Positions 47,239-56,367 of a stretch of DNA of 64,000 bases are shown piece after piece. The stretch's first letter is position 1; each line of letters opens with the position of its first letter. The translations under genes and the position numbers were made by a program. Location: NCBI RefSeq assembly GCF_001931675.1, contig NZ_CP014839.1, forward strand, positions 1,240,001 through 1,304,000, read 5' to 3'. The notes under the pieces are model-generated. The model saw only the letters and a list, made by a program, of their open reading frames with translations, made no database searches and was not told the DNA's origin. Source of the DNA: Pandoraea thiooxydans (GTDB lineage: Bacteria > Pseudomonadota > Gammaproteobacteria > Burkholderiales > Burkholderiaceae).

Positions 47239-47281
47239 CGCAATTCATTGCGGACAAACGATTTAATAATTGTATTCAATT
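47239..47281 (+). promoter_or_regulatory. Two inverted repeats in the GntR/ABC divergent region
   Basis: CGCAATTCATTGCG (47239-47252) has perfect 6-bp arms, and AATTGTATTCAATT (47268-47281) has perfect 5-bp arms, within an AT-rich patch about 80 bases before the binding-protein start. Both have the size of FCD-GntR operators. The rest of the 47029-47357 gap shows nothing further. CAGGAGAG before 47358 is the ribosome binding site. Confidence 0.5.
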
Positions 47282-47357
47282 TATTTCTGTTTGTTGGCAT
47301 GCATCTTGCGAATCATGGGCTGCGCAATCCGGCGCACGTTGCTCACAGGAGAGACAC

Positions 47358-48377
47358 ATGTTTCGCAAGGCATTGTTCGCGGCAGCCGTCGCGATGACTT
47401 CGCTAGTGCTGCCGCTGGCCTCGCCCGCAGCCCGCGCCCAGGGCGCCGAACCGGTCGTCAAGGTCGGCTTTGCCAAATGCGCCCAGTGCCTGTCGATGGC
47501 GCTGGTGCCGCAATACGGCAAATCGGTCAAGATCGAGGCGATTCCGTTTACCTCCGGCAATGACGTGCTGACCGCGCTGGTCTCGCACAGCATCGACGTC
47601 GCGCAGGTCACGTATCTGCATCTGGTGACGGCGCTCGATCGCGGCTTCGACGTCGTGGCGATTTCCGGCCAGGTCAACGGCGGCTCGGAGATCCTGCAGC
47701 GCAACGGCCTGGGGCTCAAGGCCAACGATTGGGCCGGACTGGTCAAGCTGGTCAAGGCGCGCAAGGCGGCGGGCAAGCCGCTGAAGGTTGCGGCTTCGCG
47801 CGGCAACGCGCAGGACATTCATATGCGCGGCGAATTCCTGATGCATGGCATCGATCCCGACAAGGACGTCCAATTCATCAATATTCCGAATCCGGCTGAC
47901 GATGCGAGCGCGTTGCAGCGCGGCGATATCGACATGGTCTGCTCGGTCGAGCCGTTTGCCTCGCAGATCCGCATGATGGGGGCGGGCACGCTATTCAATC
48001 TGCCGTACGATCAGGCAGCCGGCAATCTGACCAACCTGATCCTCACGCGTTCGGACGTGATCAAGCAGCATCCGGAAGAAGTGCAGCAAACCGTCGACGC
48101 TGTCGTGAAGATGGTCGACAGCCTCAAGGCCGGCGATGGCCCGTGGCTGGCCGCGATCGGCAAGTACACGGCGCTCGACCCGAAAGTGGCGGCGGAGTCG
48201 CTCAAGAACACCGATCCCGACTATCGCATGTACCGCAAGAAGACCCACGCGATCGCCGCGATGATGCACGACTTGCACTACGTCTCGTCCGACGTCTCGA
48301 CGCAGATCGATCAACACATGGATTATTCGTTTCTCATGAAAGCCACCGGTCAGCCGAAGACCGTGCTGGGTTATTGA
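47358..48377 (+). CDS. NitT/TauT-type ABC transporter substrate-binding protein
   Basis: A 339-residue exported binding protein of the SsuA/THI5 family. The signal peptide is MFRKALFAAAVAMTSLVLPL ending AARAQG. The mature part has VVKVGFAKCAQCLSMALVP, IPFTSGNDVLTALVSHSIDV and AAGNLTNLILTRSDVI. The family imports nitrate, sulfonates, pyrimidine precursors and similar organic anions. A dihydropyrimidinase in the same gene cluster suggests a cyclic ureide such as a dihydropyrimidine or hydantoin, but that is inference. Confidence 0.87.
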   Translation: MFRKALFAAAVAMTSLVLPLASPAARAQGAEPVVKVGFAKCAQCLSMALVPQYGKSVKIEAIPFTSGNDVLTALVSHSIDVAQVTYLHLVTALDRGFDVVAISGQVNGGSEILQRNGLGLKANDWAGLVKLVKARKAAGKPLKVAASRGNAQDIHMRGEFLMHGIDPDKDVQFINIPNPADDASALQRGDIDMVCSVEPFASQIRMMGAGTLFNLPYDQAAGNLTNLILTRSDVIKQHPEEVQQTVDAVVKMVDSLKAGDGPWLAAIGKYTALDPKVAAESLKNTDPDYRMYRKKTHAIAAMMHDLHYVSSDVSTQIDQHMDYSFLMKATGQPKTVLGY

Positions 48378-48442
48378 GCAATGTCGTGCCGGCGCCCCCA
48401 TCGTTTCATCCTTTGCCAAATAGACCGGAGCCATCGACCACT

Positions 48443-49291
48443 ATGAATCCGACCACTACGCTTTCCACCATATCCGTGCCGGTCTCGAAGCCGAGGGGGC
48501 GCATGCGCACCAGCTTCCTGAGGTCGTTCGTCCCGCTTGTCCTGATCATGGGGTGGGAACTGTTCTCTCGCTCGGGATGGATCCCGCCGTCGCTACTGCC
48601 GGCGCCGTCACAGGTGCTGAGGACCTTGGCCGATTGGATCTTTGCCATCGACGGCTCGACCCTGTCGTACAGCGGCGCCTGGCTCGGCAGTGCCGCCGCG
48701 AGTCTGGCACGTGTGGCATGCGGCTACGCGCTCGCCGTGGTCGCCGGGATTGGGCTGGGGGTAGCGATTGGCTGGTGGCGCTGGGTCGAGCAGGCGATCG
48801 AGCCGACCTTGCAACTGTTGCGCCCGATTCCTCCCGTGTCGTGGATTCCTCTCGCAATCATCTGGTTTGGCATTGCCAACAAGCCGGCGATATTTCTGGT
48901 GTTCCTCGGCGCGTTTTTCCCGATCCTGCTCAACACTATCCACGGCGTGAAGGCTACCGACCGCCAACTGATTCGTGCCGCGGCGATGATGGGCGCCACC
49001 CAGCGGCAGATGCTGCGCTTCATCGTGCTGCCGGCTTCACTGCCGAGCATCTTTGCGGGATTGCGCATCGCCATCGGCTCGGCCTGGATGCTGACGGTGA
49101 CCGCGGAGATGGTAGCGGTCAAGAGCGGGCTGGGTTATTCGCTGTGGGATTCGTATTACTTCCTGCGTTACGACCTGGTGATTGCCGCGATGATCAGTAT
49201 CGGCGTGCTTGGTTATTTGTCCGACCTGGCGATGAAGTTGTTGATGAACCGGGTGTTGCATTGGCAGCATCGTGGCGCCATGAAGCGCTGA
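48443..49291 (+). CDS. NitT/TauT-type ABC transporter permease
   Basis: An inner-membrane permease of 282 residues with about six hydrophobic segments. Motifs are LLRPIPPVSWIPLAIIWFGI and the coupling helix AAAMMGATQRQMLRFIVLPA, both typical of the SsuC/TauC group. The start at 48443 (MNPTTTLSTISVPV) has GGAG 12 bases upstream, which is weak. It is flanked by its binding protein and ATPase genes. Confidence 0.9.
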   Translation: MNPTTTLSTISVPVSKPRGRMRTSFLRSFVPLVLIMGWELFSRSGWIPPSLLPAPSQVLRTLADWIFAIDGSTLSYSGAWLGSAAASLARVACGYALAVVAGIGLGVAIGWWRWVEQAIEPTLQLLRPIPPVSWIPLAIIWFGIANKPAIFLVFLGAFFPILLNTIHGVKATDRQLIRAAAMMGATQRQMLRFIVLPASLPSIFAGLRIAIGSAWMLTVTAEMVAVKSGLGYSLWDSYYFLRYDLVIAAMISIGVLGYLSDLAMKLLMNRVLHWQHRGAMKR

Positions 49292-49336
49292 GACCTTCGG
49301 GTTGGTTCCGTTATAGATTGCCCTCGGGAAACCAAA

Positions 49337-50122
49337 ATGGCTTATGTACAAATCGACGATGTCAGCAAAGTGTTCACCGACGCCCGGCGCGGCACCGAGT
49401 TGCTGACGCTCGACCGCATCTCGCTGCACTTGGAGCAGCGGGAGTTCCTCTGTCTGCTCGGGCCCTCCGGCTGCGGCAAATCGACCTTGCTGAATATGAT
49501 CGCCGGCTTCGAGAGCGCCTCCAGCGGACGCGTGAGTGTCGGCGGCCGGCAGGTCGACCAGCCGGGCGCGAATCGCGGCATGGTGTTCCAGCAGGCGACG
49601 CTGATGCCCTGGCTCACGGTGTGGGAGAACGTTGCCTTCTATCACAAGCTGCAGGGACGCGGCAAACGGGAGCGGCGCGAACTGGCGCAGGCCTATATCG
49701 ATCTGGTCGGCCTGACCGGCTTCGAAAACCACTATCCGTCGGAGCTCTCCGGCGGCATGAGCCAACGCGTGGGCATTGCTCGAGCGTTGCTGCTCAACCC
49801 CGACGTCATTTTGATGGACGAGCCGTTCGCCGCGCTTGACGCGCAGACCAAGGAAGAGCTCCAGCAGGAATTGGTGACAATCTGGCAGAAGTCGCAAGCG
49901 ACCATCGTGTTCGTCACGCACAGCGTCGACGAGGCGCTGCTGCTTGGCACCCAGGTGGCTGTCATGACGCACCGCCCGGGGCGCATCCGGGAGTTGATCG
50001 GCGTCGATCTGCCGCGTCCGCGCGACGTGACCTCGCCGCGCTTTAACGATCTCAAGCGTCACGTCCTGGGGCTGATTCGCGAAGAGGCTTGCGCGGCCAA
50101 CCGGCTCGCCCGCGCGCTCTGA
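49337..50122 (+). CDS. NitT/TauT-type ABC transporter ATP-binding protein
   Basis: A 261-residue ATPase with Walker A GPSGCGKSTLLN, Q-loop MVFQQATLMPWLTVWENV, signature LSGGMSQRVGIARAL, Walker B VILMDEPFAALDAQTK and H-loop VTHSVDEALLL. PWLTVWENV and HRPGRI are the usual signs of the SsuB/TauB group. It is followed after 125 bases by the dihydropyrimidinase. Confidence 0.92.
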   Translation: MAYVQIDDVSKVFTDARRGTELLTLDRISLHLEQREFLCLLGPSGCGKSTLLNMIAGFESASSGRVSVGGRQVDQPGANRGMVFQQATLMPWLTVWENVAFYHKLQGRGKRERRELAQAYIDLVGLTGFENHYPSELSGGMSQRVGIARALLLNPDVILMDEPFAALDAQTKEELQQELVTIWQKSQATIVFVTHSVDEALLLGTQVAVMTHRPGRIRELIGVDLPRPRDVTSPRFNDLKRHVLGLIREEACAANRLARAL

Positions 50123-50247
50123 CGGCACCGCTTGTCGAGCCATTGCGCGCCGCTTTGAAATCGAATCGGGATTGTCATGACTTTACGCCGCTTGCCAGCC
50201 ATCTCGACCCTCGTCGAGGACGCCTCGCATCTGCTTTTGGATCTCAC

Positions 50248-51762
50248 ATGAGTGCCACCGAATCTCCTGTCCGGCAACGGATGCAAGTGCATCCGGCGTT
50301 CGATCTGGTGATCCGCAACGCCCGCATTGCCACGGCCGCCGACACCTTCAGCGCCGACATCGGCATCACCGACGGCGTGATTGCCTCGCTGGGGCAGGGT
50401 CTGAGTGACGGCGCCAGGGAAATCGATGCTGCCGGACGCTGGGTGTTGCCCGGGGGAGTCGACGCGCACTGCCATCTCGATCAGCCGAGCGACGACGGCA
50501 CCGTGATGGCCGACGATTTTGCCAGCGGCACGCGCTCGGCCGCCTGTGGCGGCACGACCACCATCATTCCGTTCGCGCTGCAGCGGCGCGGCGGCACGCT
50601 GCGCGAGGCAGTCGCTGACTATCACGCGCGCGCGGCCGGCAAGCCGATCGTCGATTACGCCTTTCACCTGATCATCACCGACCCTACGCCGGCACTGCTC
50701 GAAACGGAGCTGCCGGCATTGATCGCCGAGGGTTACACGTCGTTCAAGATCTACATGACCTATGACGCGCTCAAGCTCGATGACCGCCGCATCATCGACG
50801 TGCTCGAAGTGGCGCGGCGCGAGAAAGCGATGACCATGGTGCACGCCGAGAACGCCGACTGTATCGCCTGGCTGACCGAGCGGATGCTCGAACGCGGTTT
50901 GAGCGCACCGTCGTATCACGCGCTCTCGCGCGTGCCGGTGGTCGAGCGCGAAGCGACACATCGCGCGATCTCGCTGGCCGAAATGCTCGACACGCCGGTG
51001 CTGATCGTGCACGTGTCGGGGCGCGACGCCATCGAGCAGATTCAGCAAGCCCAGCTGCGCGGCGCGCCGATCTATGCCGAGACCTGTCCGCAATACCTCT
51101 TCCTGACCGAGGACGACCTGGGAGGAGGGGGCTTCGAAGGGGTCAAGTGCCTATGCAGCCCGCCTCCGCGCGACGCGGCCAACCAGGCGTCGGTGTGGCG
51201 CGCGCTCGACCACGGCACTTTTCAGGTGTTTTCGTCGGACCATGCGCCGTACCGTTACGCGGACGCGCACGGCAAGCAGATCGCCGGCGACCATGCCCCG
51301 TTCGATCGCGTGCCCAATGGCATCCCCGGCCTGGAGACCCGCCTGCCGCTATTGTTCTCCGAGGGCGTTATGCAGGGCCGCATCGGCGTGCAGCGCTTCG
51401 TCTCACTCACCGCGACCGAGCCGGCAAAACTCTATGGCCTTTACCCGCGCAAGGGCAGCATCGCGATCGGCGGCGATGCCGATCTGGTGATCTGGGACAC
51501 CTTCGCCCCGCAGCCGATTCGCAACCGGGCGTTGCACCACGCGGTCGACTACACGCCTTACGAGGGGCGCGAAGTGCGGGCCTGGCCCGCGCTCACGCTC
51601 TCGCGCGGCACGATCTTGTGGGAGCGCGCCACCGGGTATGTCAGCGAAGCCCGCGGGCGTGGCGAATTTCTGCGGTGCGCCCGTCCGGTCGACTATCATC
51701 GGCAATCCCGGCCTGGCCGCCGGCAATTGTTTCCCTGGCTCGAGGCACTCGGGATCGCATGA
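50248..51762 (+). CDS. Dihydropyrimidinase / hydantoinase
   Basis: A metal-dependent cyclic amidohydrolase of 504 residues that opens dihydropyrimidine or hydantoin rings. The binuclear metal site shows His74 and His76 (GGVDAHCHLD), the carboxylated Lys167 (TSFKIYMTYDAL), then His in MVHAENAD and in VLIVHVSGRDA, and an Asp in FSSDHAPYR. The protein is of usual family length. The start at 50248 is the first ATG that keeps the canonical N-terminus (MQVHPAFDLVIRNARIATA soon after). Co-orientation with the ABC genes suggests uptake and hydrolysis of the same substrate. Phenylhydantoinase or allantoinase-like use is possible. Confidence 0.88.
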   Translation: MSATESPVRQRMQVHPAFDLVIRNARIATAADTFSADIGITDGVIASLGQGLSDGAREIDAAGRWVLPGGVDAHCHLDQPSDDGTVMADDFASGTRSAACGGTTTIIPFALQRRGGTLREAVADYHARAAGKPIVDYAFHLIITDPTPALLETELPALIAEGYTSFKIYMTYDALKLDDRRIIDVLEVARREKAMTMVHAENADCIAWLTERMLERGLSAPSYHALSRVPVVEREATHRAISLAEMLDTPVLIVHVSGRDAIEQIQQAQLRGAPIYAETCPQYLFLTEDDLGGGGFEGVKCLCSPPPRDAANQASVWRALDHGTFQVFSSDHAPYRYADAHGKQIAGDHAPFDRVPNGIPGLETRLPLLFSEGVMQGRIGVQRFVSLTATEPAKLYGLYPRKGSIAIGGDADLVIWDTFAPQPIRNRALHHAVDYTPYEGREVRAWPALTLSRGTILWERATGYVSEARGRGEFLRCARPVDYHRQSRPGRRQLFPWLEALGIA

Positions 51763-51777
51763 GTCGCGCGCCGCGGC

Positions 51778-53325
51778 CTACGCCGCGACTTCAAGCCAGA
51801 CGTGCTCGCAAAGGCGGCCCAGGTCGATCAGCATCAGCATGCCGCGCCCGGGTAATTCGATGGCCTCCGTCATGCAGCCGCGCAGCGCGGCGCCGGCCTG
51901 CTGCAGCAGAACGCCAGGCACCGGCACGCGCTCGCCGTCATCGAGCGTGACGATGTTGTCGACCGTATCGACCACCAGCCCGAATTTTTCCCCGCCATGT
52001 TCGACGATCAGAATCTTTGTCTGCGCAAGATCGTCGTACGGGGCCATGCCGAGCATCGCGCGCACATCGACCACGGTGATCAATTCGCGCCGCAGGTGCA
52101 GCACGCCGCGTACGAACGACGGCGCGCCCGGCGTCGTGACGATCTCGCCGCCGTAATCGATTACCTCGCGCAACTGGCGGATGCGCACTCCGAGCAGGTG
52201 CCCCAGCCGGAACATCACATAGGTCTCACGCACGCCGGTATGCCGTCGTGCGTTGGGGCCGGTGACCGCCGCGGCCGCGCCGGCCGCGCGGTACAGTTCG
52301 CGGTGTCCCTCGGCGATCGCGGCGAGCTGCGGGTGCGCCAGCAATGCCGCCGGACTCAGCAGGATGATGCTGTCCTGCCCGTCATGTCCAAAGCAGCCGG
52401 CGAACAGAGATACCTGCCGCGCGCAATAGGCCGGCATGGGCAACAAATCGTCGGCGTGATAGCCGACGATGCTGCGCACCTCGTCGACCAGCAGTCCGAC
52501 GTGCACGTCCTGTTGCTGAAAGATCACGATGCGCCGCTCGTCGGTAGCAGCCTGATTGCCCGGCTCGCTGGACGACTCCTCGGCCTCGGCGTCGCCACCG
52601 GAGCCCGCGCCCAGAAAGCGAGCCAGATCCACCACCGGCAGGGTCGCACCGCGCAGGTTCAACATGCCGATGCATAGCCCGTCGGCCAATGGCGAGGCAA
52701 GCAATGCCGGCACGCGGATGATCTCCTGGATGGCCGCCATCGGCAGCGCCACATGGGCGCCCGCCGCCCGGAACGACACCGTTTGTTGGCGCAGCGCCCG
52801 CTGCGCGCGGCGCTGCATGCTGTCGGCCCGGTGCTGCAGGCGCGGCATGTCGGGCAATCCGAGCAGCGCCGCGGCCGAGAGGATCTGCAAAATGCGCTCG
52901 CCGCCGTTGAGCTTGAGTGCGCCGGCGATCACCGCGATGCCGTTGGCGGGCGGCTCGAAGGTGACTTTTTGGGCGGCCGGCACACGCAGGATTTCTCCGG
53001 TGCCATCGAACAATAAGCCGACGCGGGCTTCGCCCAGCTCGACAATGGCAATCTTGCCGGCCGGGCGTGCACGGTCCCCGGGCAGGCGCAGCAACTGGCA
53101 CAGATCGACGATGGGAATGAGCGTGCCGCGCAGGTTGAACAGGCCCAGTAAATGGGGCGGGGCAAGTGGCACCCGGGTGACGGCGGCGGGATAATTGACG
53201 ACCTCCTGCAGCGCGGCGACCGGCAGCGCCAGTTCAGTCTGGCCCAGGTGAAACGAACCGTACAGTTCGACGGCGGACGAAAGGTCGGGCGCGGCGGCGT
53301 TTTCCATGGCGGGGTTCCGATTCAT
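51778..53325 (-). CDS. Triple CheW-domain scaffold protein
   Basis: A 515-residue soluble protein made of three CheW domains in tandem (about 18-160, 180-345 and 365-510). Each has the CheW fold motifs: LLGLFNLRGTLIPIVDLCQL, CIGMLNLRGATLPVVDLARF and VRGVLHLRRELITVVDVRAM. An acidic insert (GDAEAEESSSEPGN) lies in the second domain. Ordinary CheW has one domain and couples receptors to CheA; three domains could bridge several array partners. It is the last gene of the mcp-cheR-cheD block, 5 bases after cheD. An alternative start at 53307 would shorten it by 6 residues. Confidence 0.88.
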   Translation of the reverse strand: MNRNPAMENAAAPDLSSAVELYGSFHLGQTELALPVAALQEVVNYPAAVTRVPLAPPHLLGLFNLRGTLIPIVDLCQLLRLPGDRARPAGKIAIVELGEARVGLLFDGTGEILRVPAAQKVTFEPPANGIAVIAGALKLNGGERILQILSAAALLGLPDMPRLQHRADSMQRRAQRALRQQTVSFRAAGAHVALPMAAIQEIIRVPALLASPLADGLCIGMLNLRGATLPVVDLARFLGAGSGGDAEAEESSSEPGNQAATDERRIVIFQQQDVHVGLLVDEVRSIVGYHADDLLPMPAYCARQVSLFAGCFGHDGQDSIILLSPAALLAHPQLAAIAEGHRELYRAAGAAAAVTGPNARRHTGVRETYVMFRLGHLLGVRIRQLREVIDYGGEIVTTPGAPSFVRGVLHLRRELITVVDVRAMLGMAPYDDLAQTKILIVEHGGEKFGLVVDTVDNIVTLDDGERVPVPGVLLQQAGAALRGCMTEAIELPGRGMLMLIDLGRLCEHVWLEVAA

Positions 53326-53330
53326 CGAGA

Positions 53331-53822
53331 TCAGGCAAAACGGGAGATTGTCTTGACCGCATATTCGTGCCGGGCGCAATCGATCGACAATTGGCGGCCG
53401 CAGTCGCCGCCGACGTCGAGGTGCACCACCCGCACGCCGTGCTCGGCAAGCAGTTTTTGCGCGGTACGCACATTCAGCTCGCCGATCGGCGCATGGCGTG
53501 GCGTGCTGACGTAATGCACCATATTCGCGCCGCCGGCCAGCACCGCTTCCAGCGCGTCCGGTGGGGCATGCCAGGCATGCATCATCGACAGCAGCGATGG
53601 CACGGCCTGGGTGACGTATTTGGCGCCGGGGGCGACCGGACGAGGCGCGCCGGGCGCGCTGTCAGGCAGCAGGCAATGCGCCAGTCCATAGAGGTCGCGC
53701 TCACGCCACAGCAAGCCGATGCCCACGCAGGAGCCGAGCGTAGTGCGCAGCACGTTGCCGTCGCAGCCGCGGCCGATAGCGATTTTGCACATGTGCACCT
53801 GGATCTCATGCGTGCTGGGCAT
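53331..53822 (-). CDS. cheD: Chemoreceptor glutamine deamidase CheD
   Basis: Deamidates glutamines in chemoreceptors and can be regulated by CheC-like partners. The 163-residue protein has the catalytic Cys32 (TTLGSCVGIGLL) and His49 (YGLAHCLLPD). KYVTQAVPSLLSMM, AVLAGGANMVH and IGELNVRTAQKLLAEHGVRV are strong CheD motifs. Its start lies inside cheR (17-base overlap), showing translational coupling. Confidence 0.93.
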   Translation of the reverse strand: MPSTHEIQVHMCKIAIGRGCDGNVLRTTLGSCVGIGLLWRERDLYGLAHCLLPDSAPGAPRPVAPGAKYVTQAVPSLLSMMHAWHAPPDALEAVLAGGANMVHYVSTPRHAPIGELNVRTAQKLLAEHGVRVVHLDVGGDCGRQLSIDCARHEYAVKTISRFA

Positions 53823-54651
53823 GGGCCGTTCCCTGACGATAGATCAGCGGCTGCTCGAACACGAAGCCGGCATGAAAGCGGCTCAACGACTCGGATTCGC
53901 CGACGATCAGCACGCCGTCGGGTGCCATCGCGCGCCGGACATTCTCCAGCACTGCCTGCTGCCCCGCCGTGTCGAAATAGATCAGAACGTTGCGCAACAA
54001 CGTCAGCTCGACCGGCCCGACGTCGCGCGGCGGCTGGTACAGATTGTGCTGGCGAAACGTCACTTGCGCGCGCAGGGCTGCATTGGCACGAATACCGGTA
54101 CCGTCCTCGTCGGTGCTGAAGTATTTTTCCAGCAAGGCGGGATGCGTTTGTCGCAGGCCGGTGGCGCTTCGTCCGCGGTAGTGGCCGGTTGCGGCGCTGC
54201 GCAGAATGCCGTCCGAGATATCGGTGGCGAGAATACGGTAGCGGAAAGTCGGGTGCGCGGCGCGGAATTCCTCGCACAGCATCGCGACGCTATAGGCTTC
54301 CTCGCCGCTCGATGCGGCAGCCGACCAGACGCGCAACGGCTGATGCGGGTGCGCGTCATGCCAGCTCGGCAGGAAGTGCTCCGCCAGGTAGTGCCAGATG
54401 CGCGGCGTGCGGAAGAACGATGTTTCGTTGGTGGTGACCAGATCGACGAAGTCGCGCACTTCGCTGGGCGTTGCCTCCAGCAAGCCCAAATACTCGCGGT
54501 AGCCCGGCAGCGCGAGCGCCTGCAGGCGACGCCGCAGGCGGCCGTCGAGCATCGGCCATTTGCGCTCGTTCATGACAATGCCGGTATGCCGGCGCACCTG
54601 CTCGAACAGGGCGCGCCGGGTGAGCGGATCGACTTCCGAATCGCTGCTCAT
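53806..54651 (-). CDS. cheR: Chemoreceptor methyltransferase CheR
   Basis: Methylates receptor glutamates using S-adenosylmethionine. The 281-residue protein has an N-terminal helical domain (1-75) with NERKWPMLDGRLRRRLQALA. The catalytic domain has DLVTTNETSFFR, the SAM-binding VWSAAASSGEEAYSVAML, ILATDISDGIL and LLRNVLIYFD, plus GVLIVGESESL. It sits 18 bases after the PAS-PAS receptor gene, which is the obvious substrate, although that receptor lacks a C-terminal CheR-tethering pentapeptide. Confidence 0.93.
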   Translation of the reverse strand: MSSDSEVDPLTRRALFEQVRRHTGIVMNERKWPMLDGRLRRRLQALALPGYREYLGLLEATPSEVRDFVDLVTTNETSFFRTPRIWHYLAEHFLPSWHDAHPHQPLRVWSAAASSGEEAYSVAMLCEEFRAAHPTFRYRILATDISDGILRSAATGHYRGRSATGLRQTHPALLEKYFSTDEDGTGIRANAALRAQVTFRQHNLYQPPRDVGPVELTLLRNVLIYFDTAGQQAVLENVRRAMAPDGVLIVGESESLSRFHAGFVFEQPLIYRQGTAHAQHA

Positions 54652-54669
54652 GGCAGGTGCTTTCCTGCG

Positions 54670-56367
54670 CTAGACTACGAAACGCATGACCGTCTTGTCG
54701 AGCGCCTCGGCACCACGCATGAGCGTGGCGCTCTCGCGCGCAATCAGATCGCAGGCGCCGGCCGATTTCTCCGCGTCCTCGGCGACTTGCTGGATTGCCG
54801 CGCTGACTTCGCGTGCGGCCACCAGCTGTTCGTCGGCCCCGCAGGAAATCTCGGAGATCGCCTGAGTGGTCCGGGCTACGCCGGCCACGATCTTTTCGAA
54901 GGCCTCGCCGGCCTGACGCGAGATGTCGCTGCCCTGGGCGATGCGCTTGACCGATTCGTTGATCAGCTTGGAAATTTCCTTGGCCGCCTGTGACGAACGC
55001 TCGGCGAGCTTGCGAACCTCGTCGGCTACCACGGAAAAGCCCAGTCCGTGCTCGCCGGCGCGCGCCGCTTCGATGGCGGCGTTGAACGCCAGCAAGTTGG
55101 TTTGGCTGGCGATTTCGCCGATCACCTTGATGATTTCACTGATGTCTTCCGACGATTTATTGATCAGCTCCATCGATTCGATCGAGCGCGCGATCGCTTT
55201 GGCGCCGCGCTCGGCTTCCTGCTGGGTGTCCTTGGCCAGGCCGTCGGCGCTGCGCGAGTTGTCGGCAATCGAGTTGATCGAGGCGGTCAGCTCTTCGACC
55301 GAGGCGTTCATTTCCTCGACCGTCGCGCCAAGCGATTGCGCACCGCCGGCCACCGTATTGGCGCGCCCGGCGATGTCCTGCGAGGATGCCGAGAAGCCGC
55401 TGGCGGATTCGACCACCTGGCCGATCACGCCGCGCAGATCGTCGATCATGTGCTTGATGCCGGCGCCGAGCTGGTCGATCGGATCGGTACCGCCAATCAC
55501 GATCTGCCCGGTCAGGTCGCCCGCGGCAGCGCCGTTGACGACCTCGAGCAGGGCGGCCACCTTGCGCTGATCATCCTCGGCGCGCCGCCTGACCTGCTCC
55601 TCCAGCTCGACCTGAGCGGTGACATCGGTGGCGAACTTGACCACTTTGCTGAGCCGGCCGTTGCCGTCGTCGATCGGATTGTAGGTCGCCTGGATCCAAA
55701 CCACCCGGCCACCCTTGCCCAGTCGCTTGTACCGGCCCGCGTCGAACTCGCCACGGTTGAGCTTGGCCCAGAAGGTGCGATAGTCGTCGCTGGCCGTATA
55801 AGCGTCGTCGCAGAAGATGCGGTGATGCTTGCCCTGAATCTCCTCGAGTCGATAACCCATGGCGTCGAGGAAATTCTGATTGGCCGTCAGTATGTTGCCG
55901 CTCGGATCGAATTCAATCACCGCCTGCGCCTTGTCCATCGCGCGCACCTTGCCTTCGTACTCGGCATTGCGCTGGCGTGCGGCGGTGACGTCGGTGGCGA
56001 ACTTGATCACCTTGTACGGCTTGCCGTCGGCGTCGAACACGGGGTTGTAGGAGGCATTGATCCATATCTCGCGCCCGTCGCGGCCGATGCGCTTGTATTC
56101 GCCATGGTCGAATTCCCCGCGGCCGAGCTTTTCCCAGAACTGGCGGTAGGCGGCGCTCTCGGCATAGGCGGCTTCGCAGAACATGCGGTGATGCTGGCCA
56201 CGGACTTCGTCGAGCGTGTAGCCGAGAACCTGCAGGAAATTGTCGTTCGCATGCAGCACGATACCGTGCAGATCGAACTCGATGACCGCCTGTACTCGAT
56301 TCAGCGCCGTGCTGACGGCACTCAGTTCGTGCAGTTCCATCTGCCGCTCGGGCGTTGAGTGTTCCAT
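54670..56367 (-). CDS. Soluble PAS-PAS methyl-accepting chemotaxis protein (BdlA-like)
   Basis: A 565-residue chemoreceptor with no membrane segment. It has two closely similar PAS domains (about 25-130 and 145-252). Both carry a HHR(M/I)FC motif and a (N/A)x(A/S)YNP(V/I) strand, and both end [13 protein letters not shown]-like segment (about 270-315) and the MCP signalling domain (about 320-565) follow. The receptor tip reads [20 protein letters not shown] then [20 protein letters not shown]. The order PAS-PAS-MCP without a membrane anchor recalls Pseudomonas BdlA, a biofilm dispersal sensor. The start at 56367 is fixed by AGGAG. The ligand or cofactor is unknown. Confidence 0.9.
   Translation of the reverse strand: MEHSTPERQMELHELSAVSTALNRVQAVIEFDLHGIVLHANDNFLQVLGYTLDEVRGQHHRMFCEAAYAESAAYRQFWEKLGRGEFDHGEYKRIGRDGREIWINASYNPVFDADGKPYKVIKFATDVTAARQRNAEYEGKVRAMDKAQAVIEFDPSGNILTANQNFLDAMGYRLEEIQGKHHRIFCDDAYTASDDYRTFWAKLNRGEFDAGRYKRLGKGGRVVWIQATYNPIDDGNGRLSKVVKFATDVTAQVELEEQVRRRAEDDQRKVAALLEVVNGAAAGDLTGQIVIGGTDPIDQLGAGIKHMIDDLRGVIGQVVESASGFSASSQDIAGRANTVAGGAQSLGATVEEMNASVEELTASINSIADNSRSADGLAKDTQQEAERGAKAIARSIESMELINKSSEDISEIIKVIGEIASQTNLLAFNAAIEAARAGEHGLGFSVVADEVRKLAERSSQAAKEISKLINESVKRIAQGSDISRQAGEAFEKIVAGVARTTQAISEISCGADEQLVAAREVSAAIQQVAEDAEKSAGACDLIARESATLMRGAEALDKTVMRFVV

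Noticed and set aside
46298-47257. Second minus-strand frame overlapping the GntR gene (start near 47257)
   Set aside because: It reads the same DNA out of frame; the GntR frame has clear winged-helix and FCD motifs.
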